DNA from: CAMDBL01 sp964498125
GTDB taxonomy: Bacteria; Pseudomonadota; Alphaproteobacteria; Rhizobiales; Hyphomicrobiaceae
NCBI GenBank assembly: GCA_964498125.1
Contig: CAZCGE010000145.1
Location: 1-16,930 of the forward strand
DNA length: 16,930 nt
Direction of reading: 5' to 3'
Shown here one piece after another: positions 13,190-16,930 of the stretch. Numbering within the stretch: position 1 is the first letter of the stretch; the number at the start of each line of letters is the position of its first letter. Under the pieces are notes generated by a model. It was not told where the DNA came from. It saw nothing but the letters and a program-made list of their open reading frames with translations, and made no database searches. A program made the translations under genes and the position numbers.

Positions 13190-13202
13190 CCGGCCACTCT
13201 CA

Positions 13203-13408
13203 CGGTAGGTGGTAGGCCAACTTCCTGCACCGCAAGGTGCCATTGCGGGCCTAAACGCTACCGTCCAAAAGCAGAGGACATTTATACCCAAGATCGTCGG
13301 CGCAATACGATGCGTCGCGCGATCCTCTGGTTCATCCGTGCCGGGCCGGCTCTCCTGCCCGCGCGGCCATGGCGTGTTGGCGCTTCCCCAACGTATGTGG
13401 GACGCGCC
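13203..13408 (+). promoter_or_regulatory. Structured 5' leader RNA of rpsL
   Basis: Three domains can be drawn. Domain A (13203-13263) is a nested rod: CGGTAG/CTACCG, an internal loop, TAGGCC/GGCCTA, another internal loop, then GCACC/GGTGC capped by a GCAA tetraloop. Domain B (13272-13329) is CAGAGGA paired with TCCTCTG, with an inner CGGCGC/GCGTCG stem; the GATCG/CGATC stem (13292-13296/13320-13324) is an alternative that competes with it for 2 bases. Domain C (13379-13408) is GGCGC-TCCC paired with GGGA-GCGCC, with one mismatch, ending 20 nt before the rpsL ATG. Domain A begins about 7 nt after the predicted transcription start. The structure suggests a cis-regulatory leader, perhaps bound by a ribosomal protein; the ligand is unknown. 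Confidence 0.55.
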
Positions 13409-13428
13409 CTGGAATGTGGACGAGGCCG

Positions 13429-13800
13429 ATGCCGACGATACAACAATTGATCCGGAAGCCCCGGGTGCCAAAAATCTACCGCGAAAAGGCGCGTCACATG
13501 CAGGCGTGCCCGCAGAAGCGGGGCGTTTGCACGCGCGTCTATACGACGACGCCGAAGAAGCCGAACTCGGCGTTGCGCAAGGTGGCCAAGATCCGCCTCA
13601 CCAATGGCTTCGAAGTGATCGGCTACATCCCCGGCGAAGGCCATAACCTGCAGGAGCACTCGGTGGTGCTGATCCGCGGCGGCCGCGTCAAGGATCTGCC
13701 CGGCGTGCGCTACCACATCATTCGCGGTGTGCTCGACACCCAGGGCGTTGCCGATCGCAAGCAGCGTCGTTCGAAATACGGAGCAAAGAGGCCGAAGTAA
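13429..13800 (+). CDS. rpsL: 30S ribosomal protein S12
   Basis: S12 lies at the decoding centre and governs accuracy. The 123-residue product ends with the normal RSKYGAKRPK. The signature QKRGVCTRVYTTTPKKPNSALRK contains K43, and GGRVKDLPGVRYH contains K88 and D89; both streptomycin-site lysines are wild type, and D89 is the usual methylthiolation position. The segment at residues 20-25 is odd: KARHMQ replaces the NVPALE seen in E. coli. I choose ATG 13429, since MPTIQQLIRKPR is the family N-terminus; the in-frame ATG at 13369 would add 20 unrelated residues and lies inside the structured leader. The ribosome site is modest (GTGGACGAGG). rpsG follows after 109 bp. Confidence 0.97.
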   Translation: MPTIQQLIRKPRVPKIYREKARHMQACPQKRGVCTRVYTTTPKKPNSALRKVAKIRLTNGFEVIGYIPGEGHNLQEHSVVLIRGGRVKDLPGVRYHIIRGVLDTQGVADRKQRRSKYGAKRPK

Positions 13801-13909
13801 CCGGCCTCCGACGCAGTACCCGGATGGGCGAGCCGGCAAGGCGCGCGCCACCTGGGATCGCAAGGCACGCAGCACCTGCAACTGAACGAAATATCAAGGG
13901 CAAGCCGCC
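13788..13909 (+). other. rpsL-rpsG spacer with a hairpin over the rpsL stop codon
   Basis: GAGGCCG (13788-13794) pairs perfectly with CGGCCTC (13802-13808), placing the rpsL TAA stop in the 7-base loop. A 10-bp self-palindrome GGCGCGCGCC lies further on. In E. coli, S7 represses the str operon by binding the S12-S7 spacer; this spacer is similar in size, so the same control is possible, but I cannot identify a specific S7 site. Confidence 0.4.
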
Positions 13910-14380
13910 ATGTCCCGCCGTCATCGAGCCGAAAAGCGCGAGGTCAATCCCGACCCCAAGCATGCCGACATCGTCATCACGAAGTTCATGAACGCGGTGA
14001 TGAGGGAAGGCAAGAAGTCGGTCGCCGAGAACATCGTTTACGGCGCGCTGGAGCGCATGGAGAGCAGGGCGAAGTCGGATCCGGTGGTCTTGTTCCGGCA
14101 GGCGCTCGAGAATGTCATGCCCGCCGTCGAGGTGCGCTCGCGTCGCGTCGGCGGTGCGACCTATCAGGTGCCGGTTGAAGTGCGCACCGAGCGCCGGCAG
14201 GCGCTGGCCATTCGCTGGCTGATCGCGGCCGCACGGGCCCGCAACGAAAATACCATGGTCGACCGGCTCTCCGCGGAGCTGCTCGATGCCGCCAATAATC
14301 GCGGAACCGCGGTGAAGAAGCGCGAGGACGTGCACAAAATGGCGGAGGCCAACCGGGCCTTCTCGCACTATCGCTGGTGA
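13910..14380 (+). CDS. rpsG: 30S ribosomal protein S7
   Basis: S7 nucleates assembly of the 30S head and contacts mRNA and tRNA near the E site. The 156-residue length is standard. The N-terminus SRRHRAEKREVNPDPK is followed by family text such as KFMNAVMREGKKSVAENIVYGALE, then ALENVMPAVEVRSRRVGGATYQVPVEV and the ending KREDVHKMAEANRAFSHYRW. The ATG at 13910 has AAGGG 9 nt upstream (13896-13900). It is the second gene of the str operon and the fusA start is 42 bp downstream. In E. coli S7 is the repressor of this operon. Confidence 0.98.
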   Translation: MSRRHRAEKREVNPDPKHADIVITKFMNAVMREGKKSVAENIVYGALERMESRAKSDPVVLFRQALENVMPAVEVRSRRVGGATYQVPVEVRTERRQALAIRWLIAAARARNENTMVDRLSAELLDAANNRGTAVKKREDVHKMAEANRAFSHYRW

Positions 14381-14422
14381 CGCAGACGAACTCACACGGA
14401 CTCAAACGGACTAAGGTTACCC

Positions 14423-16516
<2,094 letters not shown>

Positions 16517-16636
16517 TTGAAGAAGAGCCCGAGTGGACCTCGGCCGCCGCGGACCAACGCAGGTGGCAGGGTCGTCGAGAACAGTGTGAAGCATCCTGGC
16601 AGTCCAGGGAACGATAACTAGAGACGGAGAGCTGCG
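16517..16636 (+). other. fusA-tuf spacer
   Basis: The 120-bp gap holds two small hairpins, CCGAG/CTCGG (16529-16533/16539-16543) and CCTGG/CCAGG (16595-16599/16604-16608), and the tuf ribosome site GGAGA (16626-16630). I see no convincing promoter, so tuf is probably read from the str transcript. Confidence 0.4.
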
Positions 16637-16930
16637 ATGGCCAAGCAGAAATTCAACCGCGAGAAGCCGCATTGCAACGTCGGCACGATCGGTCACGTTG
16701 ATCACGGCAAGACGACGCTGACGGCGGCGCTGACCAAGGTGAGCCACGCCAAGGGCTGGACGCAGAACTCGGTGTCCTACGACGAGGTCGGGAAGGCGTC
16801 GGAGAGCCAGGGCCGGCGCGATCCGACCAAGATCCTGACGATCGCGACCAGCCACGTCGAGTACTCGACCGCGAACCGTCACTACGCGCACGTCGACTGC
16901 CCGGGTCACGCCGACTACGTCAAGAACATG
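16637..16930 (+). CDS. tuf: Elongation factor Tu, N-terminal part (3' end outside window), with unusual switch I
   Basis: This is the second tuf copy, in its usual place after fusA; the window ends after codon 98. The start MAKQKFNREKPHCNVGTIG is typical. G1 is GHVDHGKT (residues 19-26), and G3 DCPGHADY (87-94) keeps the catalytic His91, equivalent to E. coli His84 in mature numbering. Between them the sequence is abnormal. Where nearly all bacterial EF-Tu proteins have EEKARGITI, this has ESQGRRDPTKILTI: about five inserted residues (60-64), with R-G-I replaced by K65-I66-L67. The Mg/GTP-sensing threonine survives as T68. The region is 6 residues longer than E. coli overall. From memory, planctomycete EF-Tu has a comparable RDATK-x-x-TIA stretch. 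The frame is open, so this is not an obvious pseudogene. Confidence 0.96.
   Translation, partial: MAKQKFNREKPHCNVGTIGHVDHGKTTLTAALTKVSHAKGWTQNSVSYDEVGKASESQGRRDPTKILTIATSHVEYSTANRHYAHVDCPGHADYVKNM

Noticed and set aside
13369..13428. N-terminal extension of S12 from ATG 13369
   Set aside because: The 20 extra residues are not S12-like and lie in the structured leader; MPTIQQLIRKP at 13429 is the family start.
13555..13572. Possible streptomycin-resistance change in S12
   Set aside because: Both key lysines (K43 and K88) are present.

Overview
The window is a high-GC block of translation and transcription genes, all on the + strand, in this order: tuf (3' end) - trnW(CCA) - secE - nusG - rplK - rplA - rplJ - rplL - rpoB - rpoC - rpsL - rpsG - fusA - tuf (5' end). 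This arrangement, with one tuf copy upstream of trnW-secE and another after fusA, and the protein sequences themselves (NusG, RpoB, RpoC, EF-G) point to an alphaproteobacterium, of Hyphomicrobiales or Rhodospirillales type. I cannot fix the genus by eye.

Layout. Positions 1-178 hold the last 58 codons and stop of a tuf gene. Positions 179-643 hold duplicated scraps of the tuf 3' end, a perfect GC hairpin, an AT-rich island and a plausible promoter for tRNA-Trp (644-719). secE (827-1024) and nusG (1081-1617) follow. The ribosomal-protein genes rplK-rplA (1823-3008) and rplJ-rplL (3394-4362) come next, with a long structured leader before rplJ that fits the L10 autoregulatory leader. rpoB (4597-8748) and rpoC (8848-13083) fill the middle. 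The str-operon part begins at a good sigma70 promoter (13161-13189) with a 5' leader of roughly 230 nt, followed by rpsL, rpsG, fusA and the second tuf, which is cut by the window edge after 98 codons.

How it works together. SecE is part of the protein-export channel. NusG binds the RNA polymerase whose two largest subunits are encoded downstream. L11, L1, L10 and L7/L12 form the L1 stalk and the GTPase-associated stalk of the 50S subunit, on which EF-G and EF-Tu act. S12 and S7 are 30S proteins of the decoding centre and head. All coding sequences look intact.

The unusual content lies in four places. (1) The EF-Tu encoded at the right edge has a non-canonical switch I: the near-universal RGITI motif is replaced by KILTI behind a five-residue insertion, resembling planctomycete EF-Tu as I remember it. 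(2) The tuf 3' end is present one further perfect time and one diverged time just downstream of the left tuf, which looks like a recombination scar. (3) Several intergenic regions carry very strong RNA hairpins: four in a row between rplL and rpoB, a REP-like 15-bp palindrome between rpoB and rpoC, and a three-tier nested stem in the rpsL leader. (4) An 8+8 bp inverted repeat overlaps the rpsL promoter. I see no CRISPR array, transposase, phage gene or defence system.
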